The position numbers and the translations under genes are program-made. A stretch of DNA of 59,060 nucleotides from Streptomyces bambusae (GTDB lineage: Bacteria > Actinomycetota > Actinomycetes > Streptomycetales > Streptomycetaceae): the NCBI RefSeq assembly GCF_020532645.1, contig NZ_JAJAUZ010000047.1:1-59060 (forward strand), written 5' to 3'. The notes below the pieces were generated by a model, which was not told where the DNA came from, ran no database searches, and saw nothing but the letters and a program-made list of their open reading frames with translations. Shown piece by piece: positions 17,736-26,763 of this stretch; within the stretch, counting starts at the first letter, position 1; every line of letters begins with the position of its first letter.

Positions 17736-18392
17736 GTGATCCACGAGGTGGACGAGGCGCTGCGGGAGCTGGTCCGGGCCGAGGCGGTCGGGGAGGGCGC
17801 GGAGATCGACGTGGTCTTCGACGCGCCGACCCGGGACTGGGCGGCCCGGCGCAACACACCGACGGTCAACCTGTACCTGTACGACATCCGCGAGGACCTG
17901 CGGCGCCGCTCGCGCGGCCGGCAGAACATCTACGACGAGACGGGCCGGATCACCGACCGGACCCTGCCGCCGCGGTACTTCAAACTCTCGTACCTGATCA
18001 GCGCCTGGACGCAGCGGCCCGAGGACGAACACCGGCTGCTGGCCTCGCTGCTGGCCTGCTTCCTGCGGCACGACGCGCTGCCGTCGGACCGGCTCGGGCC
18101 GGAGCTGGCCGCCACCAGACTGCCGGTGCCGGTGTCGATCGCGCTGCCGCCGCCGGAGGACCGGGCGTTCGCGGACGTGTGGTCGGCGCTCGGCGGCGAA
18201 CTCAAGCCCTCGCTGGACGTGGTGGTCAGCGCGCCGGTGGCGACGGCCCCGGTGTGGAAGGCGGGGAAGCCGGTGCGGGACGGGCTGGCGGTCGGGGTGG
18301 CGGACCGGAAGACTCCGCCGCCGTCCGCGTCCGGGGCGCCGACCAATGCGGTGGCGCGGCCACGGGCGGCGCGGCGGAGGGCCGGGGGCTGA
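17736..18392 (+). CDS. DUF4255 (Pvc16/Afp16-like) CIS tube-terminator protein
   Basis: A 218-residue DUF4255-family protein. The hallmark region is VVFDAPTRDWAARRNTPTVN followed by LYLYDIREDLRRR and the later YFKLSYLISAWT...DEHRLL. In Afp/PVC-type systems this protein caps the tube and sheath at the distal end and sets particle length. The C-terminal 40 residues are Pro/Ala/Arg-rich and probably disordered. GTG 17736 lies after AGGTAGGGG, which overlaps the previous stop. The stop TGA shares a base with the ATPase ATG (TGATG), so translation is coupled. Confidence 0.9.
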   Translation: MIHEVDEALRELVRAEAVGEGAEIDVVFDAPTRDWAARRNTPTVNLYLYDIREDLRRRSRGRQNIYDETGRITDRTLPPRYFKLSYLISAWTQRPEDEHRLLASLLACFLRHDALPSDRLGPELAATRLPVPVSIALPPPEDRAFADVWSALGGELKPSLDVVVSAPVATAPVWKAGKPVRDGLAVGVADRKTPPPSASGAPTNAVARPRAARRRAGG

Positions 18393-20416
18393 TGGAGTAC
18401 CTGCTGGGGCGGCTGGCGCGGGTCGAGGCGCGGGTACGGCGGGCGGTCGCGGCCCGGCGGGCGGTGGACCCGGAGGCCGACGACCCGTTCCGCGGGCTGT
18501 ACCTGTCCGACGAGGCGGTGCAGCGGATCCTCGACGGGCCGGGCGCCGACAGCGTGCCGTGGCCGGAGCCGGTGGACCTGCCGGGTCCCGACGCGTACGG
18601 CGGGGCGGAGGCGGAGGAGTCGCGGCTCTACGGCGTACAGCAGGGCTTCGGGCTGCTGGAGCTGGACACCGAACTGCTGCTGATCGCGCTCGCGCCGGAC
18701 CTCGACCGGCGGTTCGAGCAGCTCTACGGCTACCTCAACGACGACGTGACGCGGCGGCGGCCGACCGTCGGGCTGGCGCTCGGGCTGTGCGGGGTGCCGG
18801 CCGTGTCGGCCGCCGCCCGGGCCCGGCTGGCACCGGAAGGGCCGCTGCTGCGGGGCGGGCTGCTGATCGTGGAGGAGGCTGAACGGCCGTTCCTCGGGAG
18901 GTCGTTGCGAGTGCCGGACCGGGTGGCCGGGCACCTGCTCGGCGACGACGCGGCGGATCCGGCGCTCATGGACGTCCTGCGGTGGGCGGACGGCAAGCCG
19001 CTGCCCGAGGCCGTCGCCGGAGACCTGCCGGCGCGGCTCGGGCGGGCCCTGGTCAATGCCTCCTCGCCGGTCTACCTGCGGGAACCGGCCGGCGGCGCGG
19101 CGCGCGAGCTGGCCGCCGACGCCCTGGCCGCCACCGGGCGCGGCGCGCTCCTGCTCGACCTGGGCCGGCTGGCCGGGCGTACGGACGCGGCCGCGCTCGT
19201 CGCGGCGGCCGGGCGGGAGGCGGCGCTGGGCGGGGCCGGGCTGGTCGCGGGCCCGGTCGAGGCGCTGCGCGAACACCTCGGTGTGCTGCGGGAGTTGACG
19301 GGGCTGCGGGTGCCGGTGCTGCTGACCGGTCAGGCGGGCTGGGACCCCGAGTGGTCCGACCGTACACCGCTGCTCGTCGAGACCGGGCGGATCGGGGCGG
19401 CGGCCCGCGCCGAGCTGTGGCGGTCGGTGCTCGGCGGCGGGGTCGGGCCGTCGGTGGCGGCGTTCGTCCTCACCCCCGGGCAGATGCGGCGAGCCGCGAA
19501 GGCCGCCCGGCAGCAGGCGCTGCTGGCCGGCGGCACGGTGGGCGAACCGGAGCTGCTGCGCGGGGCCAGGGCCCAGAACACGTCCGGGCTGGAACGGCTG
19601 GCCCGGCGGATCCGGCCGTCGGTCGGCTGGGACGACCTGGTGCTGCCGCCGGCGGTGCTCGGGCAGCTGCACGAGCTGGCGGCCCGGGCCCGGCACCGGG
19701 ACCGGGTGCTCGGCGACTGGGGGATGCGGCCGGGAGGCGGGCGCGGGCGGGGAGTGATGGCACTGTTCGCCGGCGACTCGGGGACCGGCAAGACCATGTC
19801 CGCCGAGGTCATCGCGGGGGAGCTGGGGCTGGACCTCTACACGGTGGACCTGGCGACGGTCGTCGACAAGTACGTGGGGGAGACCGAGAAGAACCTGGAG
19901 CGGATCTTCACCGAGGCAGCCGGGGTGAACGGTGTGCTGCTCTTCGACGAGGCGGACGCGGTGTTCGGGAAGCGGTCGGAGGTCAAGGACGCGCACGACC
20001 GGTACGCGAACGTGGAGAGCGCGTACCTGCTCCAGCGGATGGAGACGTTCGACGGGCTGGCGGTGCTGGCGACGAACCTGCGGGCCAATCTGGACGAGGC
20101 GTTCACCCGGCGGCTCGACCTGGTCGTCGACTTCCCGTTGCCCGACGAGGCGCAGCGGCTGGCGCTGTGGGACCGGGCGCTGGGGCGGGTGCTGCCGCGG
20201 GGCGACGACCTCGACCTGCCGTTCTGTGCGCGCGCCTTCGACCTGGCCGGCGGTGACATCCGCTCCGCGGCCGTCACCGCCGCCTACCTGTCCGCCGCCG
20301 CCTCCCGTCCCCTCACGATGCCGGACCTCGTCACCGCCATCTCCCGCGAATACCGGAAACTGGGCCGCCTCTGCCTGGCCTCGGAATTCGGCCCGTGGCA
20401 CCCCTGGACCCGCTAG
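18392..20416 (+). CDS. AAA+ ATPase of the CIS (Afp15/Pvc15-like)
   Basis: A 674-residue cytoplasmic ATPase. The N-terminal ~430 residues are a helical, winged-helix-containing region usual for CIS ATPases; the C-terminal AAA+ domain has Walker A GDSGTGKT (461-468), Walker B LLFDEAD (516-522), sensor-1 VLATNLR and arginine-finger region FTRRLDLVVDFP. CIS loci nearly always encode one such protein, thought to act in assembly or as a chaperone of particle or cargo. ATG 18392 overlaps the stop of the DUF4255 gene by one base. It ends the first sub-operon; a repeat-rich gap of 517 bases follows. Confidence 0.93.
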   Translation: MEYLLGRLARVEARVRRAVAARRAVDPEADDPFRGLYLSDEAVQRILDGPGADSVPWPEPVDLPGPDAYGGAEAEESRLYGVQQGFGLLELDTELLLIALAPDLDRRFEQLYGYLNDDVTRRRPTVGLALGLCGVPAVSAAARARLAPEGPLLRGGLLIVEEAERPFLGRSLRVPDRVAGHLLGDDAADPALMDVLRWADGKPLPEAVAGDLPARLGRALVNASSPVYLREPAGGAARELAADALAATGRGALLLDLGRLAGRTDAAALVAAAGREAALGGAGLVAGPVEALREHLGVLRELTGLRVPVLLTGQAGWDPEWSDRTPLLVETGRIGAAARAELWRSVLGGGVGPSVAAFVLTPGQMRRAAKAARQQALLAGGTVGEPELLRGARAQNTSGLERLARRIRPSVGWDDLVLPPAVLGQLHELAARARHRDRVLGDWGMRPGGGRGRGVMALFAGDSGTGKTMSAEVIAGELGLDLYTVDLATVVDKYVGETEKNLERIFTEAAGVNGVLLFDEADAVFGKRSEVKDAHDRYANVESAYLLQRMETFDGLAVLATNLRANLDEAFTRRLDLVVDFPLPDEAQRLALWDRALGRVLPRGDDLDLPFCARAFDLAGGDIRSAAVTAAYLSAAASRPLTMPDLVTAISREYRKLGRLCLASEFGPWHPWTR

Positions 20417-20527
20417 CCCTCCGGACCAGCCGCTCCCGCAACCCCGCCAGGGGCGCGGGGAACTGCGCGACCAGCCACGCCGGCGGGTGAGCCGCCCCAC
20501 TCCCCTTGGGCCGGCTGCCCGCCGGGC

Positions 20528-20576
20528 AAATCCAGCCCCTCCGGCGTTTGAGGAGCGGGGTTTGGGGCGGGGCCCC
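20528..20576. repeat. Dispersed GC-rich repeat, inverted copy
   Basis: TCCAGCCCCTCCGGCGTTTG, then AGGAGCGGGGTTTGGGGCGG and GGCCCC: the reverse complement of the unit at 13-62. It lies 110 bases after the CIS ATPase stop. Confidence 0.85.
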
Positions 20577-20617
20577 AAGAACGGCAACCCGGCCGGCGCC
20601 GGGCACCGGGCTCTGCC

Positions 20618-20822
20618 CGGACCCGCTCCTCAAGCGCCGGAGGGGCTGCATTTGCCCGGCCGGGTCTCAAGCGCCGGAGGGGCTGGGTTTGCCCGGCCGG
20701 GGCTCGAACGCCGGAGGGGCTGGATTTGCCTGGCCGGGGCTCGAGCGCCGGAGGGGCGGGATGCGCCCGCGCAGGGCTGGAGGCGGCGCGGGGGCAGGAT
20801 TTGCCCGGCCGGGTCGGGAAGG
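20618..20822. repeat. Degenerate tandem array of half repeats
   Basis: CTC(A/G)A(G/A)CGCCGGAGGGGC is repeated four times with the spacer TTTGCC(C/T)GGCCGGG, at about 36-40-base spacing, followed by a decayed fifth unit. Together with 20528-20576 it fills the gap between the ATPase and DUF4157 genes. No open frame here is convincing. Confidence 0.75.
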
Positions 20823-20933
20823 CCTGCTGGCCTGATCAGGCAAGGAGCCATGCCCCGCAGGGGCACCGCGGGGCCCTCCCACCCGGCCCCACCACCCGGC
20901 ACCGTACAGGCAGCCCACCGCAGGGGGACCAGC

Positions 20934-21632
20934 ATGCACGGACACACGCACGACCACGACGAGGACACCGAGACGGCGGCCACCCGCCGCCCGGAGGGTG
21001 CACCCGTTCAAGACCACCTCCTCGCGCAGGCCGCCGCCGCGGGCCGAACCGACGTACTCGGCCCCGCCGGCATGCTCCGCCTCCAGCGCACGCTGGGCAA
21101 CGCACGGACCGCCTCCGTCCAGCGGAGCTCCGTACACGACGTCGTGGCCACCGGCGGCACCGCTCTGGACCCGGAGGTCCGGGACGACATGGAGTCCCGC
21201 CTCGGCCACGACTTCGGCGACGTGCGCGTGCACACCGACGCCGCGGCGCACGACTCGGCGAAGTCCGTGAACGCCCACGCGTACACGGTCGGCTCGCACA
21301 TCGTCTTCCAGCGTGACGCGTACGACCCCGGGTCCCAGCAGGGCCGCACCACGCTCGCGCACGAGCTGACGCACGTCGTGCAGCAGCGGTCGGGGCCGGT
21401 GGACGGGACGGATGCGGGGGGTGGGATCCGGGTGAGCGATCCCGGGGACCGGTTCGAACGGGAGGCGGTGGCCACGGCGGAGCGGGTGATGTCCGCGCCC
21501 GCGCCCGCACCCGCGCCCGCTCCCGCCGGTGCCGTGCAGCGGGAGGCGGAGTCCGGGGGCGTGGGCGCGGGCGGGGAGGTGGCCGTGCAGCGGGCCGCAG
21601 AGGCGGAGGAGGAAGAGGCGCCGGCGGAGTAG
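20934..21632 (+). CDS. DUF4157 (eCIS core) metallopeptidase-like protein
   Basis: A 232-residue protein. After a His/Asp-rich start and the motif LRLQRTLGN, residues ~80-155 form a DUF4157 domain: SRLGHDFGDVRVHTD, AYTVGSHIVFQRD and the zinc-protease motif HELTH (His143-His147). DUF4157 proteins are strongly associated with extracellular CIS loci as cargo or cargo-maturation factors. The C-terminus has an Ala-Pro repeat, VQR motifs (three in the protein) and an acidic tail. ATG 20934 follows GCAGGGGGACCAGC. It lies 33 bases before the large effector, probably co-transcribed. Protease activity is likely but unproven. Confidence 0.85.
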   Translation: MHGHTHDHDEDTETAATRRPEGAPVQDHLLAQAAAAGRTDVLGPAGMLRLQRTLGNARTASVQRSSVHDVVATGGTALDPEVRDDMESRLGHDFGDVRVHTDAAAHDSAKSVNAHAYTVGSHIVFQRDAYDPGSQQGRTTLAHELTHVVQQRSGPVDGTDAGGGIRVSDPGDRFEREAVATAERVMSAPAPAPAPAPAGAVQREAESGGVGAGGEVAVQRAAEAEEEEAPAE

Positions 21633-21665
21633 GGCATACGGGGTTCAGGCGCGGGGTGGTGGGCG

Positions 21666-24600
21666 GTGAAGGCGGGGGCTGAGCGAGGGCGTTCCGGGGC
21701 GGGCCGGGTCGAGGCGCAGGCACCGGCCCGGCGGGATGCGGCGCCGGCCGTGCGGGGGCGGGCGCCGCTTGATGCGGGTGCGGTGCAGCGGCTGCAGGGG
21801 CGGGCCGGCAACGCGGCCGTGGCGGCGCTCCTGTCCGCCCGCCCCCGGGGCTCCGCCCCGGACCCCGCGCCTCAAACGCCGGCGGGGCTGGATGTTGCCC
21901 CCGAGCCGGGGCGGCAGGCCGAGCGGGCTGTCGGTCGAGCCACCCGGGGCTCCGCCCCGGACCCCGCGCCTCAAACGCCGGCGGGGCTGGAGGTTGCCCC
22001 GCAGCAGGATGTTGCCGTGCAGCGGGACGTTGCCCCGCAGCGGGACGTTGTCGTGCAGCGGCTGGATGCGGGGGAGTTGCCCGTTGCGCCGGTGGGGTTG
22101 GCGCCGGCGGGGGATCCGCGGTTCAGGAAGGTCGTCCTGGACGTGCGGCAGAAGAAGGGGGTGTTGGGGAAGCACGCGTCGGCGGGGGCCGAGGTCAGGG
22201 CGGCGCAGGGCGCGGCGGTGGGGCCGGGGGATGACAAGGAGGCCCAGGCCAAGGCGGCGCAGGTGCAGGAGATGGGCGGCGCCAGGCCGGGCGGGTTCGA
22301 CAAGGCGGGGTTCATCGCCGCGGTGTCGGCGGCCATCGCCGCCAAGGCGCCCAAGACCCTCGACGAGGCCGACAAGTTCGCTCAGTCCGGCAAGGCCGAC
22401 GAGGTCAAGGACGCGGTCTCCGGCCAGGTCAAGGCCGGCAAGGACGGCTCGGCCAAGGACGTCGCCGAGAAGACCGCGCAGGCCCCGGACGAGTCGAAGG
22501 CCGTCGCGAAGCCGGTCACTCCGCTGCCCGGCCGGCCGCCCGTACCCGCGCTCGCCCCGCCCGACCCCAAGGCCGCGTCGGTCGCCAAGGCACCCCCGGA
22601 GCAGACCGACCTCAGTACGGGCCCCAAGGAGACCGACGCCATGCTCGCGGAGGCGAAGGTCACCCCGCAGCAGCTGGCACGGTCCAACGAGGAGCAGTTC
22701 GACGAGACTCTGAAGGCCAAGCAGGAGTCCGACACGCACGCGGCGACCGCCCCCGCGCAGTACCGGGCCGCGGAGGACGCCCGGGTCGCCGCCGAGCAGG
22801 GCGGCGCCGCGGCCGCCGGCCCGGCCGCCCTGCAGGCCATGACCGCCGCCAGGACCGGTGCCAACGGGCAGGTCGCCGCCGGCCAGGGCGCGGCCAAGAC
22901 CAAGGAGGAGCAGGAGCGGGCCAGGATCGCCGCCGAGATCAAGGGGCTCTTCGACACCACGAAGAAGGACGTCGAAGCCATCCTCGGCGGTCTCGACACC
23001 GAGGTGGACAAGGCGTTCGACGACGGTCAGAAGGCGGCCAAGGCCGCGTTCGAGCACGACCACCAGACCAAGATGAAGGCCTGGAAGGACGAGCGGTACG
23101 CGGGTGTCACGGGCGCCGCCCGCTGGGTCGCCGACGCCCTGCTCGACCCGCCGCCCCGCGCCGGCCAGATCTTCGCCGAGGCCCGCGTCGTCTACGAGCG
23201 CGAGATGCAGGTCTGCATCTCGAACATCGCCGACCTCATCGGCAAACGCCTCGGCGAGGCCACCGCCCGGATCGCCGACGGCAAGGCGAAGATCGCCGCG
23301 AAGGTCGCCGAACAGCCCGCGTCCCTGCGGAAGTCCGCCCAGCAGGCGGCCGACGGCATCGGCGGCGAGTTCCAGGCGCTGGAGTCCGCGGTGTCGGAGA
23401 AGTCCCAGGGCCTGGTGGACGGCCTCGCCGAGAAGTACGTGGCGGCCCGCGGCGAACTCGACGAGGAGATCAAGAAGCTCCAGGAGGAGAACAAGGGCCT
23501 GCTCGGCAAGGCCAAGGACGCCGTCGCCGGCACGATCGAGACCGTCCTCAAGCTCAAGGACATGCTGCTCGGCGTACTGGCCCGCGCGGCCGGCGCGATC
23601 GACAAGATCATCGCGGACCCGATCGGCTTCCTCGGCAACCTCGTGAACGCAGTCAAGGGCGGCGTCATGGGCTTCGCCGCGCGCATCGGCGAACACCTCA
23701 AGAACGGCCTCAAGCAGTGGCTGTTCGGCCAGCTGTCGGCCGGCGGCATCGAGATCCCGGAGACCTTCGACGCGAGGGGCATCGTCAAGCTGATCCTCTC
23801 CATCCTCGGCCTGACCTGGGCGAACATCCGCGCCCGTGTGGTGGCCCGGATCGGCGAGCGGGCGATGGGCGCGCTGGAGACCGGCTTCGAGATGGTGCAG
23901 GTCCTGGTCAGCGAGGGCATCGGCGGGCTGTGGAAGTGGGTCGTCGAGAAGCTGTCCGACCTCAAGGACACGGTGATCGGCGCGATCAAGGACTTCGTGA
24001 TCGAGAAGATCGTCACGGCCGGCATCACGTGGATCGTCTCGCTGCTCAACCCGGCCTCCGCGTTCGTACGGGCCTGCAAGGCGATCTACGACCTGGTCAT
24101 GTTCTTCGTGAACCGCGCGGCCCAGATCAAGAGCTTCGTGGACTCCGTACTCGACTCGGTCGAGTCGATCGCGGGCGGCGGGGGCGGCGCGGTCACCGGG
24201 CTGATCGAGCAGAGTCTGGCGAAGGCCGTCCCGGTCGTCCTCGACTTCCTGGCCAGTCTGCTGGGCCTCGGTGGCATCTCCGCGAAGATCAAGTCGATCC
24301 TGGAGAAGGTCCAGGCCCCGGTGCTGAAGGTCGTGGACTGGGTCATCGGCAAGATCGTGGCCGCCGGGAAGAACGTCCTGTCCAAGCTGAAGGCGAAGGT
24401 CCGCGGCGGCGACGACTCCCCGGAGGGCAAACAGGCCCGCCTCGACAAGGGCATGGCGGCCGCCCTGCGCGCGGTGAACGCGATGCCCGGCCGCGGGATC
24501 GCCAAGGCCGCCATGACGCCGGTGCTGGCGGGCATCCGGGTCCGGTACGGGATGACGAAGCTGGAGGCCGTGCCGGACGGCGGGGTCTGGGCCATCGACG

Positions 24601-25556
24601 GCCAGGTCAACCCGGGCGTCCGGCGGAAGAGCAGCAAGGGCACGAAGAGCAACGCGGCCACGGTCGAGGCGGCCGCCAAGGACGTACGCGCCCAGGGCGG
24701 CACGGCGACCTCCGTCGGGGACCTGAAGGCCCGGATGCCGGCGGTGAAGCAGACGCACGGCCTGGAGGCGGTCGTGGTGCAGCGCGAGGGCGAGAAACGC
24801 TGGGTCGAGCTGCGGCTCGGCACCAGCGTGAAGAACCTCGACTTCCGGTGCATCGTCAGCACCGCCGGGCCCGGCAAGGCCGCCGCCGATGCGCCCGGGC
24901 TGAAGCGGACCACGGACCCCGGCGACAAGAAGGCCGTGGTCAATGCCCGCGCGAAGATCACCTTCGACCAGCCGTTCGTGCACACGCCCGGCTCGCACCA
25001 GAACGCGACCGTCGGCATCGACGCGCCCCAGCACCAGGGCGAGTCGTTCCGCGTCGGGCGCGGCGACACCCAGGGCGGGCACGTGGCCCGCGGCGAAGTC
25101 GGCCTGGGTGCCGGCGGGTTCCAGAAGAACGAGGTCATGCTGCGCTCCTGGAACATCGGCAAGGGCAGCAACGCCAACGACCACGCCACGCACGCCGAAC
25201 GGCAGCTCACGGACTGGCTGGCGGCGGTCACCGAGGGCCGCAACGGCGCGGTGATGAAGGAGATCCACCTGAAGGTCACCGGCACCTTCGAGCCGTGCAA
25301 GGGCTGTTCCGGCTCCATGAAGGGAATGCTGATGGCCGCCCGCGACAACGGCCGCACGGTCCGCGCCGTCCTCGACTTCAGCGAGGTCCGGCGCCTCTAC
25401 CGGGAGGAGGAGGTCGGGCACATCCTCGGCTGGAAGGACGGCCACCAGGGGCACACGGACCGGGCCGCGGCGCACGGCGAGTGGGACGAGGTCATCACGG
25501 CCGCCCCCGCGGGCATGAAGGACAGCACCCCGGTCAGCATCCGCTTCACCAACTGA
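21666..25556 (+). CDS. Large CIS effector candidate with C-terminal zinc-deaminase-like domain
   Basis: A 1296-residue protein. Its N-terminus carries the AVQRLQGRAGNAAVAALL motif shared by DUF4157-type CIS proteins, then VQR-containing linkers, including two in-frame copies of the genomic repeat (residues ~61-112). Residues ~330-640 are charged helical; ~600-900 alternate amphipathic and hydrophobic helices (for example IVKLILSILGLTW and AGITWIVSLLNPASAFV), as in translocation regions of polymorphic toxins. The last ~300 residues end in a domain with HAE (His1176-Glu1178) and PCKGC (Cys1211, Cys1214), the zinc and catalytic signature of cytidine-deaminase-fold toxins. The GTG 21666 lies 33 bases after the DUF4157 stop; no strong ribosome site. 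No immunity gene follows. Target base unknown. Confidence 0.8.
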   Translation: MKAGAERGRSGAGRVEAQAPARRDAAPAVRGRAPLDAGAVQRLQGRAGNAAVAALLSARPRGSAPDPAPQTPAGLDVAPEPGRQAERAVGRATRGSAPDPAPQTPAGLEVAPQQDVAVQRDVAPQRDVVVQRLDAGELPVAPVGLAPAGDPRFRKVVLDVRQKKGVLGKHASAGAEVRAAQGAAVGPGDDKEAQAKAAQVQEMGGARPGGFDKAGFIAAVSAAIAAKAPKTLDEADKFAQSGKADEVKDAVSGQVKAGKDGSAKDVAEKTAQAPDESKAVAKPVTPLPGRPPVPALAPPDPKAASVAKAPPEQTDLSTGPKETDAMLAEAKVTPQQLARSNEEQFDETLKAKQESDTHAATAPAQYRAAEDARVAAEQGGAAAAGPAALQAMTAARTGANGQVAAGQGAAKTKEEQERARIAAEIKGLFDTTKKDVEAILGGLDTEVDKAFDDGQKAAKAAFEHDHQTKMKAWKDERYAGVTGAARWVADALLDPPPRAGQIFAEARVVYEREMQVCISNIADLIGKRLGEATARIADGKAKIAAKVAEQPASLRKSAQQAADGIGGEFQALESAVSEKSQGLVDGLAEKYVAARGELDEEIKKLQEENKGLLGKAKDAVAGTIETVLKLKDMLLGVLARAAGAIDKIIADPIGFLGNLVNAVKGGVMGFAARIGEHLKNGLKQWLFGQLSAGGIEIPETFDARGIVKLILSILGLTWANIRARVVARIGERAMGALETGFEMVQVLVSEGIGGLWKWVVEKLSDLKDTVIGAIKDFVIEKIVTAGITWIVSLLNPASAFVRACKAIYDLVMFFVNRAAQIKSFVDSVLDSVESIAGGGGGAVTGLIEQSLAKAVPVVLDFLASLLGLGGISAKIKSILEKVQAPVLKVVDWVIGKIVAAGKNVLSKLKAKVRGGDDSPEGKQARLDKGMAAALRAVNAMPGRGIAKAAMTPVLAGIRVRYGMTKLEAVPDGGVWAIDGQVNPGVRRKSSKGTKSNAATVEAAAKDVRAQGGTATSVGDLKARMPAVKQTHGLEAVVVQREGEKRWVELRLGTSVKNLDFRCIVSTAGPGKAAADAPGLKRTTDPGDKKAVVNARAKITFDQPFVHTPGSHQNATVGIDAPQHQGESFRVGRGDTQGGHVARGEVGLGAGGFQKNEVMLRSWNIGKGSNANDHATHAERQLTDWLAAVTEGRNGAVMKEIHLKVTGTFEPCKGCSGSMKGMLMAARDNGRTVRAVLDFSEVRRLYREEEVGHILGWKDGHQGHTDRAAAHGEWDEVITAAPAGMKDSTPVSIRFTN
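21847..21999. repeat. Two in-frame repeat copies inside the effector gene
   Basis: Units at 21847-21900 and 21946-21999 both read GGGGCTCCGCCCCGGACCCC, then GCGCCTCAAACGCCGGCGGG and GCTGG. They are spaced 99 bases apart, a multiple of 3, and each encodes RGSAPDPAPQTPAGL. The same sequence is non-coding elsewhere in the window. Confidence 0.9.
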
Positions 25557-25756
25557 GCCCCACCCGTGCCTGATTTCCGGTACGGAGCGTCACCGGTGGA
25601 GCCCGGAGCGTCGGGCAACCTTTCAGGTTAGGGGGCGGAGTCGGCCCGCGGCAGGGAAACCGGTGGACAAAGGGCGTTCTTGCGGCAAACGGTGGGTACG
25701 GTGGGCACGACCCGTCACCCGACAGGGACATGCCCAACGCCCTAGGAGAGCCGACA

Positions 25757-26650
25757 GTGCCCAGCTGGCGCGCCACCCTCACCGCCGCCGAGATCACCGA
25801 ATCCGACGTACGGGAGGACTACACGGCTGCCGCCCGGCGGGTACTTCGCCGCGAACAGGCCCCGTACCTGGCCCTGCGGCTGCTGGCGGCCCCGCCGTTG
25901 GTGCCGTACCTGACGGCCGGGCTGGCGTTCATGAACCTCGTCGACGACACCGCCGAGGGCGAGGAGCCGCTGACCGCGCTCAAGCTGCTCACCGAACGGG
26001 TCGGCGACGCCCTGGAGTCGGGCGACAGCGGCGACCCGGTGCTGCGGGCCTACGCGCACGCCGTCGCCGCCCGCGGGCTGCCCGAGCACTGGGTGTACGA
26101 CTTCCTGGCGGGCGCGGCGAGCGCCGAGGCCGAGTTCGCGGGCTTCGGCACGGAGGCCGACTTCCAGGACTACCTCGACGCGTACGCCTGGCCCGGCATC
26201 GTCGTCTTCACCGGCCTCCAGTACCGCGGCGGGCCGGACGAGGAGCAGGCGGCCGGATGGCGGCGGTTCGTGGACGCCGCCCAGCGGGTGGACTTCCTCG
26301 CCGACCTGGCCGGCGACCTCGCGGCCGGCCGGCTCTGCCTGCCCCGGGAGCGCCTCGACGCCCTCGGCGTGACCCTCGAGGACCTCGAACAGGGTCGCGA
26401 CACCGAGCCCGTACGCGCCCTCATCGCCGACGAGTGCACCCGCGCCCGTACCGCCCTCGCCGCGGCCGACGACATCGTCGACCTGGCCGACCCCGGCCTC
26501 CGCCCGGTCGGCCGCACCATGATCGACCTCATGAACCACCAGCTCACCCAGGTCGAACAGGCCGGCCCCACCGCCCTCCGCAAGGACATCGGCTACGGCC
26601 TCCTGGCCCCCCTCCGCATCCTGAACCAGGCCCGCCGAAAGCCGGCGTAA
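25757..26650 (+). CDS. Phytoene/squalene-synthase-family protein
   Basis: A 297-residue all-helical isoprenoid synthase-like enzyme. The first Asp-rich site is FMNLVDDTAEGEE (about residues 60-72), and the second is RVDFLADLAGDLAAGRLCLP, matching the DxxxD plus 'GR.yLP' signature of head-to-head prenyl synthases. It would condense prenyl diphosphates; product unknown, and some actinobacterial members have unassigned roles. GTG 25757 follows AGGAGAG by 6 bases. It separates the effector from the CIS structural block on the same strand but has its own ~200-base leader, in which no gene is visible; there is no obvious functional link to the CIS. Confidence 0.8.
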   Translation: MPSWRATLTAAEITESDVREDYTAAARRVLRREQAPYLALRLLAAPPLVPYLTAGLAFMNLVDDTAEGEEPLTALKLLTERVGDALESGDSGDPVLRAYAHAVAARGLPEHWVYDFLAGAASAEAEFAGFGTEADFQDYLDAYAWPGIVVFTGLQYRGGPDEEQAAGWRRFVDAAQRVDFLADLAGDLAAGRLCLPRERLDALGVTLEDLEQGRDTEPVRALIADECTRARTALAAADDIVDLADPGLRPVGRTMIDLMNHQLTQVEQAGPTALRKDIGYGLLAPLRILNQARRKPA

Positions 26651-26737
26651 CGTTCCTCCGCTTCCGCCCGCCGGACCGCTCGGGGAGAGGGTGGGCGGTC
26701 CGGGCCCGGCGGCTGCGGTTCCGCACGGCCGCAGGTC

Positions 26738-26756
26738 TGGTACAGGACCTGTACCA
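26738..26756. promoter_or_regulatory. Perfect 9-1-9 palindrome, VapBC operator
   Basis: TGGTACAGGACCTGTACCA is a perfect inverted repeat ending 7 bases before the antitoxin ATG. Autoregulation by VapB/VapBC at such palindromes is established for the family, so this is a strong operator candidate. Confidence 0.8.
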
Positions 26757-26763
26757 TCGCTGC

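Noticed and set aside
13794..18071. Open frame of 1425 codons on the minus strand opposite the beta-propeller gene
   Set aside because: It is a GC-rich shadow: Gly/Arg-rich, no domains, and it runs antisense to two genes with clear motifs and ribosome sites.
15554..18391. Extension of the AAA+ ATPase frame far upstream
   Set aside because: Arg/Pro/His-rich sequence overlapping the propeller and DUF4255 genes; the TGATG junction at 18390-18394 gives the true start.
21645..25475. 1276-codon minus-strand frame opposite the effector
   Set aside because: No family motifs; the + strand frame has deaminase and VQR motifs and fits the operon.
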